From Nicotiana tabacum (lineage: Eukaryota; Streptophyta; Magnoliopsida; Solanales; Solanaceae), in contig NC_134080.1 in assembly GCF_000715075.1 (NCBI RefSeq), positions 71,207,291 to 71,271,290 on the forward strand: DNA of 64,000 bases. Direction: 5' to 3'. Below the pieces are notes generated by a model, which worked only from the letters and a program-made list of their open reading frames with translations, searched no databases and was not told where the DNA came from. Positions 11,741 through 22,850 of the stretch are shown here, piece after piece (positions within the stretch are counted from its first letter, which is position 1; each line of letters opens with the position of its first letter). The translations under genes were made by a program, and so were the position numbers.

Positions 11741-14454
11741 TCACAGATTTGGATGAGGCAGCCCCTTTTTCTTTTCAGCTCTTATTGGGAGTTGCCTGAG
11801 TGTTATTTCTTGAGTCACCTTCTTTTTTTCAGTTTTGTTAGAAGTGAAATCTCCAGTTGTAGCTGCCTCTTCCGGCCAAGATTCAATCAAGTCATCCTCT
11901 TTTGCTTCTTCGGAGATGGCAACGCGTAAGTTGGCCTCAAGATTTTGATTAGTTTCATCTTGTATAACCATCCAAAATGGTTCATGCCTCTTCAGTGTCT
12001 TTGTATTACTTGGTTCCTGTCTGTTTGTCACTGAAAAATTCAGCTTTAGTCCGGCCATTTTTGAGTATGATGAGTATGCACTTTTGTGTGGTTTTGGACT
12101 GCCCAAAGCATCCAGTAACTTTCTGTCCTCCAACGAAATAGCAGGTATATCAGTTACCATTACTTTGGCTCCAGTCATGTTTGCATTATACTGCTGCTGC
12201 CCAATCGTGTTTGCATTGGACTGCTTCTGCCCAGTCTTGTTTGCATTGGACTGCTGCTGCCCAGGATTAGTATTAACATCAGCTGCAGTTGTTGTATGTT
12301 GCTGATGCTGCCCAGTCGTGTATGTTGATGATGCTGCAGTTGAGTATGATCGATAAGCAGAAGAATTCAATGCAACAGTGTCAAATTGAACTCCTGGTTG
12401 CATAGCTGATTGAATAGCTGCTCTGTCAGCATATATTTCTATTGTTAGGCCTGCATCAGAAGTAACCTTATTCTCCTGTTGTTTCTCAGATTGTCCTTGT
12501 GCATCAGAAGTTTGGTCGACCACTGCACCATCTGATGCAATATTCACAGCAAACTCAAGGGGAGCTGCTTGTGTAACTGCTTCAGCATTGTGAGATGTAC
12601 CAACTAGTGTAGCTGGTAGTTCTGCATTATTTCGAATTGCAGTACTTAATGTACTAGCAGCCATCATCTGCTGAATTTCGGATTTCCCATTTGCATTCAA
12701 CGCGACAGTTTTTGCCAGACCATCCTCTTCCTTACCCAGTTGTGCATATGTATCAGCTCGATTACACCTTGAGTTAGAACCTGTACACCTTTGACATTTG
12801 CACCTTTAGAAACACAATCAGTAGTTGTAGGTTTGACAGATCGTGCACCTATTTCTAATGAAACAGTACCAATTTTTTACTTAGCAGGAGCATCCCTTTT
12901 GACCATATTTTCCTTTTTTCCATCAAACACTGATGCAATTCGACCAAACTCCTCACCATTCTGCACATCAATAAACCCAGTGGCCTCAACTGAACCTCCA
13001 ACACCAGCTCGACCACTTGTAGCATCCGATGGAACAGTAGCTTCCAAATTTGACACCACCATAGCTGACTATTTTCCAGTTACTGCATTACCACCTAGAA
13101 CTGGTAAAATCTGCTCAACATCAGCTGAGCCTCGATTACCATCTTCCACACCATTCACTACATTACCAATTTCTGCAGCATCTTCAGCTCGATCATCAAT
13201 TGGTTCTTTTGTAAAACAACCAGTTGAAGCTTTAGACAAATTCTTCTTATCATAGGCTTCCACAACTGGATTCACCACATTAAAAATCCTTGCTAATGCT
13301 TTCCTAGCAGGGACATCACGTGAAGGTTTAGGTAGACCTTTATCGATCATTGAAACTTTACCTACAGTTGTACCATTACCTGGACGATTCACAAGATTTC
13401 CTCCATCTGTTTGCGATACCTGCTGCATTGCAGAGTTTTCTTTTGGTGCTTCAACTTCCAGTTGACCACTATTGGAATCCGGTAATTCGTTAACTTTTTG
13501 TCCTGCTCTTTTGGCATTCAAATAAGCCCTTGCATCTCCTTGCAGCTTTTCAACTCCATTTGTCTCAACAACAGGCAGCTCTTGCACACCCATGTTTTTT
13601 GTCCCAACTCCATCGCCTTCCTTATCCTTTTCAGTTATCAAACGACATGTTTTTTCCTCATGCCCCTGATGCTTACAAAAAGTGCAAAATTTGGGGAGAT
13701 TATCATACACTACCTCTTGATAATGCTCGACAAATTTTCCAGTCGACTTATCAACGATGTGCAACTTTACTCGCTTAAGGTGCTTGTCTAACAAGTCTAC
13801 CAAAATCTTTACCCTAGTAGCACTTGGCCTTGTTCGATCTTGTGTTGCCTTATCCACTGCAAGAGGCTTTCCTATAGCTGAAGCGATTGACAGTAATGAC
13901 TTCTTTGCGAAAAAATTCGGAGGCAAATCAGGCAACGAAATCCACACCACAGATTTTGATGTTTCCTCCTTGGGATTAAATCCTATCATCCATGGAAACG
14001 TTCTAAAAAAGAATTCGTCACCTTTATCTTTTATGTAACCAACTGACCTCGACAAGAACTGGACATAATCTTCAAACAAATCGAACCTCACCAAAATATG
14101 CCGAAATTCAAGCTGTCCAATATTACACATACCTTTAATGTCGTACTGTTTCGGGATGAGTTTACGCAGGTCATGTACATCTGGTTTCCCATATGAGAAT
14201 TTCATAATAACTGCTTGGTGTAATCCCTCTTCAATGGTAAATTGATTTACCTCCTCCATAGTGAATTCTATAATTGGCTCGCCATGAACAAACTTCACAG
14301 GATTCAAATCAATTTTTGTCGAAGTAGTAGCTGTTTTTAAGGTTTGTAAACGAGCAGCATATGATTGTGACATAACATGGGTAGGATTTGGATTATTATA
14401 TTTTTGGTTTGGCTCTCCCACAGCCAAAAGATGGGGAGAGACGACAGCATCCAT
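11741..14454 (-). pseudogene. LINE-type ORF1-like protein (DUF4283 plus CCHC knuckle), decayed
   Basis: Start at ATG 14454 (MDAVVSPHLLAVGEP). Residues of about 75-230 resemble the DUF4283 fold of plant L1-type ORF1 proteins (FSYGKPDVHDLRKLIPKQY, WISLPDLPPNFFAKKSLLSI, ATRVKILVDLLDKHLKRVKL). A zf-CCHC knuckle CTFCKHQGHEEKTC follows at about residue 250. The long low-complexity tail is rich in Ala/Thr/Gln/Asn (about 12090-12400). The reading frame has stops at 13069 and 12877 and a frameshift before 12700. No endonuclease or RT ORF2 follows on either side. It sits between Ogre ORF1 and gag, so it is either a nested, internally deleted LINE or a captured ORF1. Clean target duplications were not found. 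Confidence 0.7.
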
Positions 14455-14734
14455 GGCTGCTCAAAACGTCACCATATTGACATGAAGAGTAGAATTCAAG
14501 ACAAAAATCTGGAAAAAAAACTGTTGCTATAGTAACTCGCGAGATAGAATTTAAGATCTAGAAAAATTGGTTACGAATTTGAGGATGAAACCAATTGGGG
14601 ATTGTGCGCAAAGAGTAGATGTTTCTTTTGACACAAAGATTGCGACAATCCACCGTTGGATGCCGGAGTTATGGCCGGATGAATAGTGACGGAATTACTA
14701 TTCACCTTCTTCCTACCCCCTACTTGCTTTTATC

Positions 14735-15001
14735 TCGTACAACTGGCCAATGGGTTCGGCAATGGCTGTATACTGTTTAGGAGGCCTGCGGTCAAAATTT
14801 GGTCGAGGTCTAGGGAAGTTTTGGCATGTAAGAGGTGATGGATGGTGGGATGGTTGAGCATTGTAGGCTTGGTAAACATGTGCGGGTTAGTCGCCTTATT
14901 TTGATCCCTCACTTTATAGTTATTTGAAAAATATTTGATCGAACCTTTTGTGGGTTGGCTACGTATCATGTCGCCGCATGAATCAGATCATTACGTAGTT
15001 T
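14735..15001 (-). pseudogene. Second, partial Ogre gag-like fragment with attached 65-bp motif
   Basis: One minus-strand frame of 14735-14900 reads YNAQPSHHPSP, RPRPNFDRRPPKQYTAIAEP and QLYE, the style of the Pro/Arg-rich gag linker of Ogre-type elements. The same part of the main gag lies at about 9300-9500 and is clearly different. Immediately beside it (14936-15001) is one of four copies of the GCCTACGTATC motif. A partial duplication or template-switch product is possible. Confidence 0.45.
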
Positions 15002-15338
15002 AGGTACATGACCATATATTTTTTTATTTGTTTATTTACAAAACAAACATCTTTTGTTTCATTTTTGCATTTTTCTAAACAAAATCGTTTTCATTGATTT
15101 TCAATAAAAAAATGTTTTTGATACAAGACTCAAAAAGCAAGAATTACATAAAGATAAACAAGACCATACATGAATCAAACAGACTTCTTAGGATAAAAGG
15201 CAAAATAACAAGACTCAAAATACCAAAAGACTCTTACAGACTCGATGACTACAAATGAACCATCAAAGTGGACTACCAGCTAAAAGAAGACTCTGATCTC
15301 TGCAGGAGACTCCGGCAGCATCATTGTAGTCAAGGTGC

Positions 15339-17206
15339 TTATTCCTGCGGCTGAACTCTCATATCATGGTATATGTGCTTCAAGTCTATGGCAATGTGGC
15401 GTACGAAGTTGGGCGCTACCATAGCAAATTGCTCTTGGTTCAAACCTTGACAAGTCACACACCCTCGAGCGGTATAAGTAGCCACTTCATAGACCCTCCT
15501 TCTAACATGCTCCTGGCTCTGACTTAAAAATTGGATCTGTCGCTCATGGTTATTGGCTATGTCCAATATATCTGCCTCATGTTTTAGCTAGTTCCGGACC
15601 TTTGCTAGCTCATTCTCTACATGTTTCTTACCTAATTCTGTAACCCTGGCCCGAGCCCTTAGATCATGGATGATAAGGCTATAATGCATTTCTTCGTGCT
15701 TTGGAATGGCTGCATGCTACTGAGCAGAAGCCCTTATTCTCGCTTGCTGAAGTTGTGCTTGAAGCGTTTGAACTTCATGTGTCAATCTGATTTTCTCCTC
15801 TTTAAACTCAAAGCACTGCAAATCCCTATTCACATTGGCGATACTTATATCCCTACATAAAGCTCGGATGATGGATTCATAGTCTCTTGTTATTTCTTCC
15901 TTGATCTGCCCTACTCTTGTTCTGATTTTAGTCTCCCATTCTGTCGCGCTCTTCAGAACTGTCTCCTTCCTGGATCCAAAACCATCTTGGTCATAGAACC
16001 ACTCGAAATATGCAGGGTCTAACTCTCCTCGATCCTGATCTTCCACCGTAGTGTTAAATTCAAGCACCTTAATTTCATCCCAAACCTGCTGAGCATATGC
16101 CTCACGAACATGATCCTCTGATGTTACTTTCCACGTGAATCTTTTCATGTGTCCACTATGGGTACTACCTATTTTCAACCTAACTAGCGGAGGTCTCTCA
16201 TAGGCACATATGGTTGAAAACCCCGAAGACCCATCAAAATCATAAACGAATAGTGGTAAGACCTGTATATGACTTCTTTTGGTGAGAACCAGTGGTAGTT
16301 CCGTGTGATTTCAGTAGCGGTCAACTTTTAAAGATGCCCTCTCCATGCTTTGACTCCCTTGGGGAAGCTACTATCTTCAGTCAAATCTTCAAACCCATCT
16401 CCAAGATCATTGTTGCTCCAATGAACACTAAACTTTACCCGTACGGGATGACTGAGAAGGTGCTCTAAAAGTCATATTTGGAGTATGATGTTACATCCCT
16501 CAAAGAAATCCTTTCCTTCCCGACACTTGGTCAGGGCACGGTAAATATTGGACAATATCATTGGAATGATAGTGACGTCCTTTCCATTCAATAAAGTGGT
16601 GACTATGCGAGATAATCGAATATCAACATTTTTGTCATGCCTCGGGAAAACCATTGTCCCTAGAAATACCACTAGGAATGCTTTCCGCCCATGGCTTTAC
16701 CAGGCTTTGTATCCAATTTTAGTATCAAGCTCTTTTCCATGCTTTGAAAATCCACCTTGACACCCATACCTGTCGTACAAGAAATCCAATCGAACATGCC
16801 CTCGTTCCACACTTACTATTTTATTTTGGCTGATTGTCATCTGATCAAGGAACTTACTGCTAGTGATATCCCTTGGGGCCAATGGTCTCTTCTTCCAAAG
16901 CTCATCACCTAACCTTGTTTATCCATCTAACTCCTCCAAAGTGGGAGTCATTTCGAAACCATTAAAATGGAATACATTGTTATTAGGATCCCAGAAATGC
17001 ACCAATGCCTCGATTAAATCCCTCCTTGGGTTGATCTCCATAATATTCACAAAATGATCCAGATGATCCTTTATCTTTTCCCGCTCACAAATGCCCATAT
17101 TTTTTCACTATTGGCTCAACAACCGAGGTGTTTTATGCACAAGCCAAATCTGTGGGGGCTCGTCATATTTTGGCCTTTTGTCAAAGCTTCTTTTCATTGT
17201 ATCCAT
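15339..17206 (-). pseudogene. Ogre-specific ORF1 upstream of gag (decayed)
   Basis: Start chosen at ATG 17206 (MDTMKRSFDKRPKYDEPPQ). The frame runs with stops near 17105, 16920, 16697, 16472 and 16330 and a frameshift at about 16180-16470, ending at 15339 (HDMRVQPQE). Recognisable stretches are FLYDRYGCQGGFSKHGKELD and TIIPMILSNIYRALTKCREG, similar to the plant-mobile-domain-like ORF1 of Solanaceae Ogre elements. The C-terminal third is coiled-coil-like and rich in Glu/Gln/Lys (IKEEITRDYESIIRA, EVQTLQAQLQQARIRAS). The role of ORF1 is unknown in the family. Its place before gag is a hallmark of Ogre. Confidence 0.78.
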
Positions 17207-18935
17207 ATTGCACCTAAGTGGCAGAACATGAGGTTAGGATTGATGCAAGCTTAGATAATACAAAGATCTCTGATACCCTGAGGTTTGACTCATGCAGGTT
17301 AGAAATGGCAATGTGGGACTCAAGTAACTGACCATAACCACATTTTGAAGTGAGAGTTTACTAAAGAGCGGATACCCTCGTTGGAGGAAGATACAATTTT
17401 GAAGATCAGTCCATTGTAACCCAAATGGTAAGACTTGATCAATTTGTCTGATTTAGACGCGACATCATACCATAAAAGGGTTGTCTAGGTATCTTGCATA
17501 GAGTCAAGAGTGTGCAGTTCATGAAAATCAAGATACCTATTGTCCTCTTAACATTTCTGAACAGGGTCCTAAAAATTGTCGGGTCAAGAACAAAATGATA
17601 AAAGGGAAAAAATGGGTATAATTACGGAGATAACCTTTTTAATTCTTTCGAGAAAAGCTTTTAAAGCCGCCTCGGCAGAAATTACCAGGCACAAAGGAAA
17701 AATAATAAAAGTAGGCAAAAATAGACAACATGGCTATTATTACGAAAACGATCCTTTAATACTCCCGGGAGAGGTTCGAAAACTGTTTCGGCAAATATGA
17801 CCAGACAAAACTAGATAGAATGGCCATTTCTATGAAATACAGCCCTTCAACACTTCCGTGGAAGGTTTAAGGCTGCCTTGGTAAAAAATGGTCGGACATA
17901 AGGGAAAAACGGTAAAGGTGAAAAAAATGGACAAAGTAGCTATTTTACAAAAATGGCCCTTTAGCACTTTCGTAGAATATTTAAAGCTTTCTCAGCTACA
18001 ATGGTCAGACATAAGGGCAAAAATGCTAAAAGGTGACCAAAAAGAGCAATTTTTTTTATCGAAAATTTATGCACATGCGTAATTTTTGTGCTTTTTTTTT
18101 TTTTTGAAAAATATGGGCTGAACCTGATGGAGGTTGCCTACGTATCTCACATCTGGTGAGAATTAAACCCGCGTAGTTTAGTAAAATTGGGTACTTTTCT
18201 CTTTTGATTTTTGTGAAAATTAATTTTTACACCTCACTCCAGACCACTACAATTTTTTTTCTTTTTTTTCTTTTTTTTATTTTTAAAACAAAGGCTTATT
18301 TGCACTAAACTAGGAGAATGATTCCCTTTTTTTAATAATTACGCTACATTAATTTTCTAAAGCCGGTCGATAATGCAAGTAAGCCTTCCAAATGATGTAT
18401 CAAGTAGCATATAAGTAAACATGATGGTCTCAAGGAGGATATCTGTCTTATACGGACCCGGCCCCTGTGCCGATTTTCGGTAAGTCGAATGCACGTGATG
18501 CAAATAAAGCGAACCTACAAAGGATATCCAGCATGAGGTTTGTTCTTCTAGGTTTAAATCCTGGTGAAGAAGGTATCTAGACTGGCTTACTCGAGCGGAC
18601 AACTCGAGCCGAGGAGGGTCAGTGTACCGGTAGCATTGCTTTCCGGCTTAACTGGTGGTGCTCCCCGCCTAAAACATGTGTGACTAAAATCCTTCACCGG
18701 ATGAAAAGCACCTCAACTATTTCAAAAAAAGCGAGCTATGTCAAGCAAATGCCCAATTTTTAATTTCAAGAAGACTCAGAGAGGGTGCATGAGAAGACAG
18801 TTTATATGTACAGTTCAACAATATCGAAGCAGTAAAAAGCGAACATGTAGCACATTATGCACAAATAAATCACAATATATACAAAACTAATAAAGCCAAA
18901 TAAAAGTCAACATGTACAAGCTCGAATTCTTATTA
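17207..18935 (-). mobile_element. Ogre 5' leader
   Basis: Non-coding stretch between the primer site and ORF1. It holds three or four diverged repeats of about 120 bp (about 17580-18060; shared words AAATGGCC, TTTCG and CGGCA...ACCAGACA) and a copy of the 65-bp motif at 18116-18182. No convincing gene. Confidence 0.65.
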
Positions 18936-18955
18936 GTTCCCCGGCAGAGTCGCCA
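18936..18955 (-). other. Primer binding site of the Ogre element
   Basis: Minus strand reads TGGCGACTCTGCCGGGGAAC four bases inside the LTR end. This resembles the tRNA-Arg-type primer site described for Ogre elements. Confidence 0.75.
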
Positions 18956-20956
18956 GAGCTGTCACACCCCTTTTTCAGACCCCCCAAAAGATATATATGT
19001 TTTATGGATTGTTGTGGATTAAAGAGTTTTTCTATTAAAGTGACAATTTTGAAATAGGGATTATTTTATTGTTCAGAGTCGCCACTTGGAATTGATTTTT
19101 GGGTGTTCCCAGTCACCTTTCATTTGAATCCCTAGTCAAAGGAAGGTTTGGCTCTATTATTATTGGTCTGCGAAAACAAAGTTCGGGTAAGAAATTTTAT
19201 TGACCGGGGAGAAGGTGTAAGGCATTCCCCGAGTCTCGTGGTTCTAGCACGGTCACTTTTATTGACTAAAATTGACTTGAATTAGTTTTGGATAAATTGT
19301 TCTTTATTTGATTTTTCATGTTTGCCTATATCCGCTTTTATTGTTGATTATTAAAATTACTATAAAAAATAATTTGGATAAACTACATTGTCATAACCGT
19401 GCAACGCAAGAGAATGCGTGATCGAATAAAAAAATTAATTAACTTATCATAATTGTGTCTCGCAAGCGAATTCGAAATCATGACGGTCAATTATTCGTAG
19501 TACTTTTGAAAAATTACTTCATTTGAAAATATTAATTCTTGAAAATTATTAACAGTCAACCATCACGCTATGCAAGCGAATCCGTGATTTTAACAAAGGA
19601 TTAATTAAATTAGAAACTAACTAAAACTAATGGATATGGTATAAAATTATTGAATTAATTTATTTAATGTTAAACATCATGTTAAGCAAGCGAATACGTG
19701 AATGAAAAGGTTAAGGTGCACCTACTAATTCCCTAGCATTTAAATTAATTTATTGAAAGTGACTAAGTTATTAAATTATTTTAATTACAAAAAAAAGATC
19801 TGATTTCTTTTCTTTTTCGTTTGGTTGGCCTAAGCCTCTTGGATGAAAAGAAATGAGAAGCAAACAAAAAAAATTAACAGTAGCTAAATGAAATTAAACT
19901 TATAAAAACAAAATGCTAATAAACAAGAATATGTCCCAAAATTTATTCTTACCTTAAACTCATTTTCAGCTTTTATTAAAAAATTCATGGGCAATAGTTC
20001 ATTAACTCCACGTCAATTAATAATGAACTTTAACAAAACAAGACTACAACTACTAAACTCAAAATATTCTGTACCAAACTAAAGTCCGATTATAATTAGT
20101 GTACAACATTCACTTTTAAACTTCTTTCTTGCAAAATTCATGAGCAAGGTCATGCTTATTTTAAATCTCCATTGATCCCCACGATTCTGTATTTTTTAAT
20201 ACTCAAACCTCTCCCACGGCTCACTTTCTAAAGGTCCAACTGATATAGAAAAATTTTGACCTCTATGTATTACAATCATGTATCTTAAGATGCTTGCAAA
20301 GATTTACTATACATGCCTGCTTTGCAATGCACTATAATTGGAAATCATGAACCATTTCTCAGCTTGCTACGTTTGAGGACATTGCTTTCTGGAAGTGAAG
20401 TAGTATCTATTTTTGCAATAGACATCTTAAAATTTCTTTCTGTTTATGTAATCCGGGATCCGTACTATAGAAAAAGTGCAGATTTCGGGTGTATGTGTAT
20501 CAAAATATAGTAAGAATTCTGGGAATAGACAAGTTCTAGTTTATTCAGCTATTCACTTTTTATTTTTCCAACTAATTCCTTATTGTAACTCACAAACTCG
20601 TAGAAAGTCAAAACAGGGACTAAAATATCAAAACAGATTAAAGAAATGACAGTGAAAGATTGGTGTTGGACCTTCAATTGAACAAAAATGCCTAATGTTA
20701 AACAACAAAAATTCTAATAGAAACCCCTCGCCACACACTTCTTGACAGAGAAAGAACTTTTTATACTTTTTTTGTACAGATTCAACTATTAGAGCCTGAA
20801 TAAAAAACATGAAAATATTTTTTACAAATTAAATGACATACTTCCTACTCTAGAATAGCCTAAAATGAGTCAAATAAGATTATGACAAACTAATCCTTCA
20901 AGCAGTCACATATTCTTCATACAGGGGATAAACACTTCATTTATTCACATAAGTAT

Positions 20957-21187
20957 TGACAAGAGAGGTTGCTCTAATGATAAGCAACCTCCATTTCCAA
21001 CTAAGAGGTTGTGAGTTCGAGTCTCCCCAAGAGCAAGGTGGAAAGTTCTTGGAGGGAAAGATGCCGATGGTTTGTTTGGAAACAGCCTCTCTACCCCAGG
21101 GTAGGGGTAAGGTCTGCGTACACACTACCCTCTCCAGACCCCACTAAGTGGGATTATACTGGGTTGTTGTTGTTGTTGTTGTTTTTG
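20957..21187 (+). mobile_element. TS-family SINE
   Basis: 231 bp with a tRNA-like head: a box A-like region TTGCTCTAATGATAAGC and box B GAGTTCGAGTCTCC. The tail is (GTT)n, the hallmark of tobacco TS SINEs. Flanking 16-bp direct repeats ttattcacataagtat lie at 20941-20956 and 21188-21203 and are identical, which indicates a fairly young or well preserved insertion. Orientation is opposite to the host Ogre. Confidence 0.92.
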
Positions 21188-22351
21188 TTATTCACATAAG
21201 TATCTTTACTAGAAAGTTGTAAAAACAATTTAAAAATAAAATAAGGGTTCATGCTTTTATTTATTTAACAATAAACTACATTGCGGGCTTGAAATTTTAC
21301 CTAGATTGCATACTTGAATACAAGACAACAATAATCACTTCGCCCGAACTTAGCGGCTATCAAATACAGCTTCAAACTAGCAGCAACAGTAGTAAAGAAG
21401 ACCAATGAAACAACCCAAAATAACCTCGATATTCAACAGCTCTTAAAGGAGAAATGAACAACAAACTAACTTCCAACTTTTATATTTTTGGAATGTTTTT
21501 GCTCTTTTCTGGAAAGTATTCAAAGGTGAAAGGCTGTTGAAATTTTTATCTTCAGCTCTTTTTTTCTGATCTCCCCCTTTTTAATCTGTGTAAAGATCAT
21601 CTTTAAGTGAGGAAAGACCCCTTCCTTTGTAGGAAAGGAATTGAATTATTTCATTGAATCTGTCCAAAGTATGAATTTTCCACCTAAAATATGTCCCAAC
21701 TATTCAAAGGACGGATTTTTGGTCAAAAATCTGTCCAAAAGACAATTTTTTCACCAAATATGAACAGTGCTATGAGCAATGTACTCCAAACAACCTTTAA
21801 ACAATAAAAAGCAGCCAAACAAGTACCCTACACTCAAATATTCAGCTTTTATCATGATTGAAATTCAAGCTAACGCACTTATACTCAAACCAACTATGAA
21901 TAGGCAAAGCTAGGGTATGACTTCAATTGCAATTGAACTACTGTCACGACCCGGATTTCCCACCATCGGGTGTTGTGATGGCGCCTACTATCGGAGCTAG
22001 GCAAGCCAAATATTTAAAACACCTTTCCTGCTTTCTTTCAAACAAAATGATAAACGAGACAAAATCTAAGCGGAAGACTTTAAATCTAAAGCAACTGAGA
22101 ACCAAAAGTGCGGAAGTTTGAACCAAAATGCTACCCAGAGTCTGGTGTCACTAGCTCACGGACTACTACAGAATACTACAATCAATGTCTGAAGGGAAAA
22201 TGCATCATGTTTGTCTGATACAAGATAAACAAACAAAAAACATGGAAAGGGACTTCGGCCTGTGAACGCCAGCTAGGCTACCTCGAGAGTCCCTGGACTG
22301 AAGATAGCTCCCAGAAGTCCTACTGCTGCGGTCCGTAAGCTGCTCCCTGAT

Positions 22352-22372
22352 CTGTGCACCAAAAATGCACAG
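22352..22372. promoter_or_regulatory. Hairpin in the solo LTR
   Basis: CTGTGCA and TGCACAG form a perfect 7-bp stem with a 7-nt loop, directly before the conserved GAGTGTAG block. The same place in elements 2 and 4 carries CTGCAC/GTGCAG. Confidence 0.5.
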
Positions 22373-22612
22373 AGTGTAGCATCAGCACAACCGACCCCAT
22401 GTGCTGGTAAGTGCTTGAACTAACCCCGGCGAAGTAGTGACGAGGCTAGACAGTACCTGCCACAATTAACCTGTACATATATATATACAACAAGTGCAAG
22501 AAAACAATAACAAGATAATACAAAGTAAAACTAGGAGGGGACATGCTATCGGGGAGTAACAGATAAAAATGAAATATCGAAAATAAATAGAAGAAACTCC
22601 GGTTTCCATGAT

Positions 22613-22850
22613 ATATAGTGGACGGCGTGCCACACGATCCCATAATATCATATATAAGTGGACGGCGTGCCACACGATCCCATAATATCATATATAAGTG
22701 GACGGTGTGCCACACGATCCCATAATATCATATATAAGTGGACGGCGTGCCACACGATCCCATAATATCATATATAAGTGGACGGCGTGCCACACGATCC
22801 CATAATATCATATATAAGTGGACGGCGTGCCACACGATCCCATAATATAG
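22613..22850. repeat. 40-bp minisatellite, six copies, in the solo LTR
   Basis: Unit contains GTGGACGGCGTGCCACACG then ATCCCATAATATCATATATA at exact 40-bp spacing; one copy has GGTG for GGCG. The arms GTGG/CCAC can pair. Related 38-41 bp units occur in the LTRs of elements 2 and 4. Confidence 0.92.

Noticed and set aside
20957..21040. tRNA-like sequence with boxes A and B
   Set aside because: It is the head of a TS SINE with TTG tail and target duplications, not a tRNA gene; no cloverleaf was found.
22613..22850. Regular 40-bp repeats that could suggest a CRISPR array
   Set aside because: No spacers: the whole 40-bp unit repeats. It lies in a plant LTR and there are no cas genes.
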